This document shows positions 24,301 through 36,400 of a DNA stretch of 60,000 nucleotides, piece after piece. The DNA is taken from assembly GCF_001039355.2 (NCBI RefSeq), contig NW_019775821.1, positions 77,467 to 137,466 of the forward strand, written 5' to 3'. Under the pieces are notes generated by a model. That model saw nothing but the letters and a program-made list of their open reading frames with translations. It searched no databases and was not told the origin of the DNA. A program made the position numbers and the translations under genes. Position 1 is the stretch's first letter, and the number at the start of each line of letters is the position of its first letter. The DNA comes from Lingula anatina. Lineage: Eukaryota > Brachiopoda > Lingulata > Lingulida > Lingulidae.

Positions 24301-27300
24301 TGGGATGCATATCGCCCTGTTTCTTTCATTATTATTAATATTACCAAATTAATACTGTTTATATTGTTAAATATGTGAAGCTGGAGGATTGGTTAAGTCA
24401 AGAAGAAACAACCAATGCAATTGTGAAAAAAGCGTTAATTTATTTAGGTTTTTTTTTTCTCATGCCCCCAAAAGAGTACTTTTTTACATGACAATACCAA
24501 GTGAAAAATTAAACGTATATTTATACTGTGATTGACAATCAATATGAAATTAGGGGAAATTGTCAAGAAACATCTTAAGAGTTCATTATTTATCTCAATA
24601 GCGGGTATGCCCACCCCGAGCTTGGATAATGACTCTCCAAAAAGCTGTAACTCTAGTTCACAGTATGCCACGCCGTCTGGCGGCCATTATCCAAGCTCGG
24701 GGTGGGCATGCCCGCTATTGAGATTAATAATGAACTCTGAAGATGTTTCTTGACAATTTCCCCTAATTTCATATTGATTGTCAATAACAGTACAAATTTA
24801 TGTTTAATTTTTTACTTGGTACTGTTATGTAAAAAAAGTACTCTTTTGGGGGGGGGGGGCTGAAAAAAAAAACCCTAAATAAATTAACGCTTTTTTCACA
24901 TTTGCATTGGTTGTTTCTCCTTCACTTTACTAATTCTCCAGCTTCACATATTTCACAATATAAACAATATTAATTTGATAATATCAATAACAATGAAAGA
25001 AACAGGGCGATATGCATCCCAAAATTTCCGTGCATCAGCCATTTTGGGCAAGAGTGTATTTGCACGCACATTTATATCGCAACTTTTTCGGGAGAAACAA
25101 ATTATCAGTCTTAAAGGTGCTTTTGATCAGCATGATCACAGTCACTGCAACTTGATGTTCACCCCAGTTTTTCACAGCTGATTAATTAAAATTTACTTGA
25201 TTCATAAAGATCACAAGGTTTACTTGAAAAGCTGACATGAAAAGTATGATCAACCTTATCACAGTCACTGTACCACAGTTATCTCAAAACTACTGTAACT
25301 GACCAACATCAATCGTCTAGGTTTAAAAAATTGTACTTGGTATTATTTTAAACATGATAATAATTCTAAAGTAATGTTACATTAGCATACCAATACATTA
25401 CTTTTCCTATATTCTTCCAAAATGTATCGTGCCTTAAAAAAAGCCATTTTCTCAATTCTCCATGCTGTCATAGGTTAAGATGTACACTCGATGAAATAAA
25501 ACATTGAGCTCATTTTTTAACAGGGATAATAACCACTTTTTGTAATCAAAATGATCAGTTTACTCTTGGGAAAATGGACAGGCTTTCAGAAAATATATAA
25601 AAATGAAACATTGCTAGCTTTTCCTGCTATACCTTTGATTACACATCCCTTTACTACCTATTTTAATCAATCCATTTTTTTATGTTGTAAAAATATTAAG
25701 ATTTGAATGCTTTCCCTTTAAACATCTATGCAGTAATCTTTAACAATTATCCTTAGAATAAAACTGCATTTTATTAGCTACACCTGTTAGTATCATAATA
25801 TACGCCTTGATCTATGACATCACCTATTTAATGACACATGCCATTAAAAACTGGCAGCTCACCTGTAAATAAGTTGGCCAATTAATATGCTGACTATGCT
25901 GTTAACAATGCAAAGACCGAATTAGGATGTGGTCTAGGCCACTAAGTAACAACACTACATAGGGATCTAAGCTGTTTTTATACATTCCAGACTATGACGA
26001 ATGCACCCAGGTACCATACCCATGCCCTCAATTATGCAACAACACCGTGGGCAGTTTCACCTGTACCTGCCTAGCTGGTTTCACTGGCGACGGCACAACG
26101 TGTGTCGATGTAGACGAATGTGCCCTAGCCACAGATGATTGCGCTGAGAATGCCACATGCGCCAACACCGTGGGCAGTTTCACCTGCACCTGCCTGGCTG
26201 GTTTCACCGGCGACGGCACAGCGTGTCTCGATGTAGACGAATGTGCCCTATCCACAGATGATTGCACTGAGAATGCCACATGTGCCAACACCGTGGGCAG
26301 TTTCACCTGCACTTGCCTAGCTGGTTTCACCGGTGATGGCACAAAGTGTGCTGATGTAGATGAATGTGCCCTAGCCACAGATAATTGCGCTCAGAATGCC
26401 ACATGCGCCAACATGGTGGGCAGTTTCACCTGCACCTGTCTGTTTGGTTTCAGCGGCGATGGCACAATATGTGATGATATCAGAAGTAAGACATTTTATA
26501 GTTATGTCAAAAAAGTTTTGAACATAAATTTGACGTTAAATAAATACACTGGCATGTTAGTATACTCGTCATTATAATATTTGAAAAACTTGCTTTATTC
26601 AGTATTTAGACCCAAATTACTGATTCACTTAAGTCAACAACGGAGCGTTTCCTACTTTCCTATGCGAGCTATCATTAGTAGAGACATTTCTCCCATCTTA
26701 TAGTAATGATAACTTCCATTTGCTTATTCACATCTGTACATAATAGTAACTATCATTACTGTCATTATCAATGATTGCAAATAATTTCAATTGCTTCCAT
26801 ATACACTTAAGTAAACAGCATCCCACGTCTAAAAAAGGTTATTTAACATTTATGGACTAACTACTTTGTCTAGTTGACAAAAATGTGTCTGCCTTTCGAA
26901 GACTTCAACCGGTTTCCAAAGAACGCAGATTATCGACTGTACAGATCGCCCTGTCCCGTGTCCCGGTCAGGTGGGATCTCACTCCCCCCCCCCTCCCTAT
27001 TTGTTAAGGCTGAGAATATTTCACCTGCATTCTCAGTTAACCAGTTAGCCACCTGAGGTCTAAGAGAAGGAGACCCAACGCGTCAACTTAGTTGAGCTAA
27101 TAATTTAAAAGTCATATTCATAAAATTTTTAATGAAAATTTCTGTGATCTGTAGATAGAATTACTAATTTCCCCGAGTAAAAGTCGGGTTAAATGTTGCA
27201 TTAAAAAGTATAATAATTTTACGCGTGCATATATTTGTGGCACTGGTGTCATTAGCATGAACAACAACACGTAGACAAAATTGCAAGTCCAGATACAGAT

Positions 27301-27834
27301 TTTTAATAAATATAATCCATATGAAACAGCATTGCGTGGCGAAAGCACATACATGTAGGTCTCCCCTGTGCCTTATCGTTTTATAAAAGAGTTGTTGTTT
27401 AATTTAGCTTGCGTTGGTGGACCCCCCGGTACCGACTTCTGGGCAGCAACAAGTGACGGTTCCAAATGCTACCAGTATTTCTCTTTAAATGCTGGAGCTG
27501 GAGCCGTTTTTGACTCTGCCAAATCCTTTTGCGCAAAACAAGCTGCGGGGGCAGCCCTGACAGTCATCAACAGTGAGGCGGATGAAAATACAGCAGAGGG
27601 ACTGATTCCGGGAAAGTAAGATATATTCTTTTATTTTTTAAAAAAAATTGTACTCCAACCTCCCGAAATTGCGCTTCTAAATAATAAAATTCAGTTTTAA
27701 TTGAAAAGGGTAGATCTTACTGCACTGAAAAGGTAAAATCTGTACGTTTATTGCTGATAGTCTGATATGTACATGTATGTATGTGTGTATGTATGTATGT
27801 ATGCCCCCTACGTATGTGTATGTATGTTTATATG

Positions 27835-27878
<44 letters not shown>

Positions 27879-28432
27879 CCGTATATCTTCGCCAGCTGAA
27901 CCTGAATGAAAAAATGATTTATGAACGTTTTCCATGCCTTGAATTTATCTATTTTGCATATCTTTATTATAGAAATAAATCTGTTAAATAAAAAATCTTT
28001 TCCATGTTAAATCAACCAAAATATCTATTCTGCTTGTTGACTCCGATGTCACTAACTCATGAAGAGATGCGATACAAACTCTACTTGGTGTCACATGACG
28101 GGTGTGTTAAATAAATTACACACTGTACATATCTACTTTTCGTGGTTTTGAATGATAAAGGATCCTGAACTCACACCATTTTTTTCTTTATGCATTTCAG
28201 CGCAACCATTGACGTTAACTGGATAGGACTTAAGTTTACCACCGGTACTTGGCAGTGGATCGACGGCACTGCCCTGGGGTACGTGAACTGGGACGGTAAC
28301 GGGTCGGGCACAAACCCTGCCAACCCCTCCAAAGAATGTGGAGCTATCAATACGAAGAACTCCCCGACCAAATGGAAAGAACAGAAGTGCGACACAAATG
28401 GCAATGCTATCTGTCAAGTCACTACGTCTTAG
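21343..28432 (+). CDS. Secreted EGF-repeat / C-type lectin protein B (5' end not found)
   Basis: The recognisable exons are as follows. 21343-about 21465 (TAAQCAPEAECIPN...) is homologous to the 5' half of gene A exon 2. 23579-23636 (CTCVCRVGYVSTGDGSTCT) is homologous to its 3' half. 25991-26485 encodes four cbEGF modules in tandem, each with a DxDEC...NTVGSFTCTC...GFTGDGT pattern. 27408-27615 and 28201-28432 form a C-type lectin domain ending at TAG. Junction phases 1, 1 and 2 agree. The lectin part has WIGLKF, WQWIDGT, YVNW, ECGAI and ICQ framework motifs but NPANPS where EPN/QPD is usual, and WKE instead of WND. Sugar or calcium binding is therefore uncertain. The first EGF exon is split by a 2.1-kb satellite, so whether the 5' part is functional is doubtful. 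The EGF array plus lectin could still be transcribed from an alternative start. Confidence 0.7.
21492..23573. repeat. Tandem satellite, about 741-bp unit, 2.8 copies
   Basis: The landmark ccaagatggcc recurs at about 21609, 22350 and 23092 (spacing 741 and 742). Each unit also carries the words ctagaaaaatctaagtagtgg and aaaggtca...ggtcaaaggtcaggc, and the first two carry ttttaggagaaatatgagac. The copies are visibly diverged. The array sits between two halves of an EGF exon. Confidence 0.9.
23637..24265. other. Intron with GA/CT-rich runs
   Basis: Begins at the donor after CTG of the 23579-23636 exon half. It contains short (AG)n runs at about 23685-23710 and 23760-23770. No other feature. Confidence 0.5.
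24266..25056. mobile_element. Near-perfect 791-bp palindromic Tc1-type element
   Basis: Flanked by TA on both sides. The left end CACTTGTGCCCAAAATGG is matched by the inverted right end ccattttgggcaagagtg. The two halves are inverted copies out to a short central loop at about 24625-24690. The arms include ctcaatagcgggtatgccca and its inverse. There is no transposase frame. Confidence 0.85.
25057..25990. other. Intron of EGF gene B
   Basis: AT-rich, no feature recognised. It ends in the acceptor tacattccag. Confidence 0.5.
26486..27407. other. Intron between the EGF array and the lectin domain
   Basis: Starts gtaag and ends aatttag. A C run lies near 26984-26994. Nothing else recognised. 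Confidence 0.5.
27836..27876. repeat. (TTA)n microsatellite in the lectin-domain intron
   Basis: TTA trinucleotide tract between the two lectin exons (intron 27616-28200). A degenerate GTAT-rich stretch precedes it. Confidence 0.95.
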
Positions 28433-29878
28433 TTTGCGTTCAAACGGGACTGATTTAAACCGAATATCGACCGGAATTTCGTCTTCGGACATCTGGACTA
28501 CGAGATACTTTGTCTCCCTGTAACCTGGTGCTATATATATATTTCATAATTTCCATTATAATACAAAATACGTGCACTAGTATACTTAAATTTCGGGCAA
28601 AACCGAATAAATAGTACAACAAATTTTGGGCCCAATTTTGGTCTTAAACCAAACATGAACGTAAGTACGAACCATAGGAATGTGAATGAAATACCGTGAT
28701 ACAGAGATAGGTCCTAGCTGGGATAGATATATAGAACTTTATTAAACATAAAATAAATTGCGACATTTTGGTGTGGCCAGATAACAGCATGACATACCTT
28801 CATTGATTATTGCGTGTACATACATATATAACCTAGGGGTACAGTGGTGTCAATGGGCGACAGGTAAATTAAGTTTTACAGATATTTTAAATATATTCTG
28901 CAATAGTTTTACTAAGTTCTATCCCTGATTGTTCTACCTATTATTCGAACAAAAAAAATAAAACAAGAATTAAAATAATTTCCATATATTACGTTGCGAA
29001 CCTATCAAGCAAACACACTAGCTGTGTAACTAGTTAAAACAACAGAAATAAAAGATGCAAGTCAATGACAACGTCTGTAGACTGTTTATTATTCTGAAAC
29101 ATACAAGTACATACAGTACATAAATACGCTCCCTCTCTCTCTCTCTCTCTCTCTCAATCTGCATTTGTCAACAGGCACAAAAGCACAACAAAAACAGATC
29201 TGCATTCATCCAGACACAATTTAAATTTTAATGCACACTACGGAATTTCGGTAAATGGAAAATAAAGCGCAGCAAAATTTGCTCTGTTACGAAATCCGCT
29301 GCCTTCGTGTTGAACTGTGCCTCTAGAGGAATGCACATCTTTTATCCGAGGCCACTTATCATGCCAAGTGGTGAATGTGTTTGGCCCTGATTTACAGCAT
29401 TCCAATTCAATAAAACACAATGAAAACACGAATTATTCCCCTTTCCACTCTTTACACTCTTTGTGACACCGCAAAGTAGCTGACGTAAACAAAGAATAAT
29501 AGGCAGGGTCTTGACCGGTGTTTTGGCCTTTACACGCTTAGATCCCATATTATTGTATCCATTACTAAAGCTACTCCGCTGTTTCTAAGCAGTTTGTTTA
29601 CACTGCTGTTCGAGTTTATAAAATACAGCTTACCTTTGTAGCTACCGGTTTCACAAGAATTAGGGCAAAGTTCACTGACGTCTGAAGAGCGAGGCCTTGT
29701 CCTGTTAGGCCTTGGTAACGGGATGGTATTAATCTACTGCTTCAACCCTGCTATTTTTTACACCTTTTGAGAGGTACCATTACTCAGATAATTCAGAAGG
29801 GAAACCAACCGCAAAGTGCCTTAAGAAATACATGTAATTGTGAAGGCAGGCGACAGTTTTAAAAGACAGACGGCGGGT
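28433..29878. other. 3' region of EGF/lectin gene B and upstream region of the death-domain gene
   Basis: A candidate poly(A) signal AATAAA lies at 28606-28611, about 175 bases after the lectin stop. A CT tract lies at about 29131-29155. No coding exon is recognised. The 5' untranslated region and promoter of the death-domain gene should lie toward 29879. Confidence 0.5.
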
Positions 29879-30344
29879 ATGTCCGACGCTGAGAAAAATT
29901 CCGACGAATCTGCGGATGCTCCAGCAGACGACACATCGAGAGAAGTTAAAAATGAAGAAGAAGATGAAGAGAAAGAGAAAGAACTCGACATTGAACTGGA
30001 TGAAAATTTGAATCCGATCACTACTCTTAAAGAATTGCAAAGCAGGCTGAGGTCAGAGCACAAGAATGTTGAAGACGGAACGCTGCTGGAGCACTATGAG
30101 AGTAACAGGGTGGCCACCCTCAGAGATGAAATTAAGAATTGTTCACACGAGCTCAAAAAATGTAATGTTTATATAATGGCTGCAGCAGACAGCATCTCGG
30201 CTACCCGTGATGTGATGGCAGAAGTGGTGCAGACGATCACAAGTAAACTCAAGCAAGAATTTAAACCTTTTGAACATGGAGGTGAGCTGCAATCGGTGCA
30301 ATACAGTGTTTTGCAAAATGTCGGCGTGTCTATTTGTGCAGTGA

Positions 30345-30400
<56 letters not shown>

Positions 30401-33400
30401 TGTGTGAGAGAGAGCATGTTTTGGGATGTCATGTATTCCATTGCTATTAACATTTAACTTATCACAGAGCCGTTTAGTAATGCTCTATTTTGTCTGTGCC
30501 AGCTAGTAATTTTTTTGCACATGTAGTGACTCAATCAACTTTACCGCTAGGCATGGTTGCTTAAGTGTTATTTTCACTAGCAACAGTTACAGTCACAGAA
30601 TTTTATTTGATGGAGGAGGGGGGGGGGTACGATAACAAATATTGTTTCGCTTCGCTCAGCAGTTAACATAGAGGTTATAATAAGACAAGGACGACCTTAC
30701 TGTTCTACTTGGAAATAGTGCTCGGTTTTGTCTCGTTCTGCATGTGTTGTATTTAGGAGGAGAGGGGGTACCTCCAAAGCATAAGGGGGGGGGGGGGAGG
30801 GGGCATGCCCCATTGCATCTCTCAACCCCCACCCCAACCCGGACTTTTTGGACCTGACATCGCCCAGAAACATTTGTCGTGAATTTAAGATAAAATTGAC
30901 TTAATACTGGTATAAATTAATAATTCGCTAAAACGGATTCTTTTTCTTGCCCTTATGTTAATTTTTCATTTCTGCTTAGTACCAAATATATGTCCGTTCG
31001 TTTAAAATTGTTTTGCAGATCAATATTTGGATTTATTTGTTTGTTTGTTTTCCAAAATAATTAATGGTCTGTTTATTTATTCTCTCCTCTTATTTATATA
31101 TTTATTTATTGTTCGGTCCGAACAAAAGTCCGTAGAAACTGTAGATATGATGAACCATAGGATTTGCTTTCTATTCTCGAATTTATTTTTCAGCTGCTGG
31201 GGTCTATATGTCTATATGTCTATATGGGGTCTATATGTCTTAATTTTATCGATAAATATTAACCAAGCAGGGAACTCGGCTTGTTTAGAGATAACAAACA
31301 CTTACTTTCCGTTTGAACAATTTTGGTGCTCGACTTTTTTTACAAAACATTTATTTACTTTACTTTGAACTTTTCACTGTTAGCTCCAGTGTTTTTTTTT
31401 TCTTTTGTGTGCGTGTGTCAAATACAAACGACCGCAACGCATAGTAAGCGATCTAAAACTAAGATGAATGGTAAAAAAAATTCACCTTAACTTAAGCAAC
31501 AGCCTGGAGTCTACGCGTACGCCAGCAAACATTGACAAAACATGACTCAACCCTGCATTGAATTTGCATTGAGACATTGTTTGTTCACCTAAGTGCACTG
31601 ACATATATGACACGTGTTGTCAATGCTCCAGTTAAAGTCTCCCACTCCATTTTTTAAAAGTGGCATTTGTCCATGCCAAAAGATGCGGAGACTGATGTCA
31701 GGCGCACTATTATCGAAATGTTTCTTCGGGGACAGGGGGGTATGCTTATCTTCTACCAGGGATCCTCACAGTCTTTCATGCAATTTTGTTACAACCAGAG
31801 AAAGCTGGAAAGATCCATGGTTGGGGTAAAAGATGAAGGTGGCGAAATACTACGTCTTGTGGCTGTTTAGGACTTGACTTTTTCTCATTACTTGATTTCT
31901 ATGTCCGGTGAGAAAAATAATTAGACAGATATCAGGCCTACCCAACTACCAGACTCGGCACATAAGGATCCTGAATTAACCGGTATATCGGACCACACTA
32001 CCCGTTTTCAAGGTGTGTGTCAGATCGCATTTCGGAGTATCATACCCCAGAACAAATTTTGTAGGACGACCGCGGGCTCATCCTGTCGGTGTTCTGACTG
32101 ATACTCCGAAATGCAATCTGACACACACCTTGAAAACTGGTAGTGTACTAGGTTCAGCATCCTTAAAATCAAATAAAAAGAAAATTATGAGTTGTATTAC
32201 TTTTTGTATTAATGATATAAGAGCATTGCCCCTTAATGCAGAGTTTCTAATTTCTATTTAGAGTGGGTAATATTTTACAATAACATAATGTCCGTTTAAT
32301 TATACAGACAAATTACCCAGACGTTAAAAATCAGTGCTCACTTATCTAAATATTAGAAAGTAAAACAGCCAAGATATTTAACCAACTTTGGTCATAAAAA
32401 GTTATGGAAAGGGTCAACTTTTAGCAATCCTTTTTTATTTTATTTGCTGTGTTTTTACTTCAAAGCAATGCTTGTAATGGATTATTCAGGACGAAGTTTT
32501 TATTTGGGACGAAGGCACGGAGCATAATTCAATAGACTCTGAGACCCCCCAGTTTATACCTGTATCCGGACGACTGATAACCTGAGGTTCATGGGGGATC
32601 ACATTGGAGATATAGTCACCATAGAGACGTGATTATGCACAGTTGTCTGTTTACACGAGTGAAACACTGCAGATAAATTATAACAAGCGTTTTTTTCTTT
32701 TTATGAGATTTGGCGACACTCCGCACGTAGGCCAACTCTTTTGGGGTTCCTTGGTTGTTTCAAGTATCAATAAATTGTGATAAATGAATGAAGTAAGTCT
32801 TGCTCCTGCGTTCCTGTACGACTTTTAAAAAAAGACGTTCGGCGTAGCTTCTTTTCGGAGTATTAGGCCTATACCCCAGAACAAATTTTGTAGGACGACC
32901 GCGGGCTCATCCTAATACTCCGACCGATGTACCGGTTAATTCAGGATCCTTATGTGCCGAGTCTGGTAGTTGGGTAGGCCTGGNGCCAAATATATGTCCG
33001 TTCGTTTAAAATTGTTTTGCAGATCAATATTTGGATTTATTTGTTTGTTTGTTTTCCAAAATAATTAATGGTCTGTTTATTTATTCACTCCTCTTATTTA
33101 TATATTTATTTATTGTTCGGTCCGAACAAAAGTCCGTAGAAACTGTAGATATGATGAACCATAGGATTTGCTTTCTATTCTCGAATTAATTTTTCAGCTG
33201 CTGGGGTCTATATGTCTATATGTCTATATGGGGTCTATGTCTTAATTTTATCGGTAAATATTAACCAAGCAGGGAACTCGGCTTGTTTAGAGATAACAAA
33301 CACTTACTTTCCGTTTGAACAATTTTGGTGCTTGACTTTTTTTACAAAACATTTATTTACTTTACTTTGAACTTTTCACTGTTAGCTCCAGTGTTTTTTT

Positions 33401-36400
33401 TTTCTTTTGTGTGCGTGTGTCAAATACAAACGACCGCAACGCATAGTAAGCGATCTTAAACTAAGATGAATGGTAAAAAAAATTCACCTTAACTTAAGCA
33501 ACAGCCTGGAGTCTACACGTACGCCAGCAAACATTGACAAAACATGACTCAACCCTGCATTGAATTTGCATTGAGACACTGTTTGTTCACCTAAGTGCAC
33601 TGACATATATGACACGTGTTGTCAATGCTCCAGTTAAAGTCTCCCACTCCATTTTTTAAAAGTGGCATTTGTCCATGCCAAAAGATGCGGAGACTGATGT
33701 CAGGCGCACTATTATCGAAATGTTTCTTCGGGGACAGGGGGGTATGCTTATCTTCTACCAGGGATCCTCACAGTCTTTCATGCAATTTTGTTACAACCAG
33801 AGAAAGCTGGAAAGATCCATGGTTGGGGTAAAAGATGAAGGTGGCGAAATACTACGTCTTGTGGCTGTTTAGGACTTGACTTTTTCTCATTACTTGATTT
33901 CTATGTCCGGTGAGAAAAATAATTAGACAGATATCAGGCCTACCCAACTACCAGACTCGGCACATAAGGATCCTGAATTAACCGGTATATCGGACCACAC
34001 TACCCGTTTTCAAGGTGTGTGTCAGATCGCATTTCGGAGTATCATACCCCAGAACAAATTTTGTAGGACGACCGCGGGCTCATCCTGTCGGTGTTCTGAC
34101 TGATACTCCGAAATGCAATCTGACACACACCTTGAAAACTGGTAGTGTACTAGGTTCAGCATCCTTAAAATCAAATAAAAAGAAAATTATGAGTTGTATT
34201 ACTTTTTGTATTAATGATATAAGAGCATTGCCCCTTAATGCAGAGTTTCTAATTTCTATTTAGAGTGGGTAATATTTTACAATAACATAATGTCCGTTTA
34301 ATTATACAGACAAATTACCCAGACGTTAAAAATCAGTGCTCACTTATCTAAATATTAGAAAGTAAAACAGCCAAGATATTTAACCAACTTTGGTCATAAA
34401 AAGTTATGGAAAGGGTCAACTTTTAGCAATCCTTTTTTATTTTATTTGCTGTGTTTTTACTTCAAAGCAATGCTTGTAATGGATTATTCAGGACGAAGTT
34501 TTTATTTGGGACGAAGGCACGGAGCATAATTCAATAGACTCTGAGACCCCCCAGTTTATACCTGTATCCGGACGACTGATAACCTGAGGTTCATGGGGGA
34601 TCACATTGGAGATATAGTCACCATAGAGACGTGATTATGCACAGTTGTCTGTTTACACGAGTGAAACACTGCAGATAAATTATAACAAGCGTTTTTTTCT
34701 TTTTATGAGATTTGGCGACACTCCGCACGTAGGCCAACTCTTTTGGGGTTCCTTGGTTGTTTCAAGTATCAATAAATTGTGATAAATGAATGAAGTAAGT
34801 CTTGCTCCTGCGTTCCTGTACGACTTTTAAAAAAAGACGTTCGGCGTAGCTTCTTTTCGGAGTATTAGGCCTATACCCCAGAACAAATTTTGTAGGACGA
34901 CCGCGGGCTCATCCTAATACTCCGACCGATGTACCGGTTAATTCAGGATCCTTATGTGCCGAGTCTGGTAGTTGGGTAGGCCTGGATATGACTTCGTGAT
35001 ATTTCTTATACTGTTTACATAGTTCAAACAATTAGTCCATCCTGGAAAAATATGTGACCAACCACGACTGTAATTAAAGCACTAGGCCATTGGACGACTG
35101 TAACTCCCCGAAAGCCACCTCTCTCCCCCCCCCCCATCCCACCCTTTACGTATAAAAAAATGTACTAAAAACATATACTTAGTACACAATATACTAGTAT
35201 ACAATTTATACCATTTTTAATCTCCTTAGATCATCCTATGACGAAGGAGGAAATCTACGCCCTTGAACAAGCAACCAAGGCGCACGACACGTTCGCAGAA
35301 GCAGCGAAAGACCTTCAAAACCTTCTCGTGTTCACGGCAGAAATCAACGAGGCGGCCTGCAAGGCGGCGGCGGCAGCGGCGGCGGCCTCCACGGAAGCAG
35401 AGGCCTACGGTGATACTTTAGAGAATGCCCAAAAGACACTAGAGGAGGAGGAAGAAGAAAGGCTGAAGAAAGAAGAGGAAGAGAGGAGAATCCAGGAAGA
35501 GGAAGAAGCTGAAAGAAAGAGACAAGAGGAGGAGGAGGCAGAGAGGAAGAGAAAAGAAGTAAATACAGACTTGACATTTAATATGGAATATTTTTTTCCA
35601 AATCATTTTTCATCAATTTTTTCCTATTTTGCTGACTGGTAAATGAAAATGAGGATTAAAATCGTGTTTTAATAACTTTTAATTATCTCTTTGATATCAT
35701 TGTGACATTAGTTCATTAATGGAATTCGCCAGAGAAACAAACAAAAACACATTGTCTGTTCTATGTCATACGACAACAATTAAAAGAGATAATTTGGACC
35801 TCCATATTTTCCAAATTATTTTTTGTAAAAGAGTTACACGACTCACAAAGAACCCCCATGTCAGTGTCTAGTCACAGTAACAGTCGCTATTACGCTTGAC
35901 ATCTTCTGTCTGCTACCAGCGCTCTCAAGTGGCAAGGCATTCCTTGTGTTAGGTTTTTAGAGTTCAATCTGGAATATCATTCTGGGCACCGGTCAAAATC
36001 TGTCCAATTTGGTCCAGTTTTGTTGTAGGACATGTATGCCATTGATTCGGCGAATAATGACCTACCCACATATTGTCTATGTGGTTTAAATATTGCGATT
36101 TTGATTACCAAGGTAGCTGCTCGTTCCCTTGGTTCTGTAAGTAATCTGCTATTAAAAGTGCTCTGTGTGTACCGGCAATTTCACTGTGCAACCTAAAATA
36201 GTTCTTAAGGTGCCCCCTATCAAATGATAGTCAAGTGATTCCCAGATTATTCCTTTATTTGATCTGGTTCAGGTTTTCGTAGATGACCATCATTGGCGTT
36301 TTGGCACCAATGTGGTATCCATTCCAATTACTGACGCTATTAATGGCCTTAGTCACTTTAGACGCGGCACACGCTTAGTCGTTGGCCTCTTCTGGATGTC

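Noticed and set aside
26028-26378. Long minus-strand open frame across the EGF repeats
   Set aside because: It is the antisense shadow of the repeated cbEGF codons.
27767-27991. Open frame over the TATG/TTA simple repeats
   Set aside because: Low-complexity repeat translation only.
32013-32261. Open frame in the CAGGCC element as a possible transposase
   Set aside because: It runs through a hairpin, lacks any catalytic motif and covers only 82 residues.
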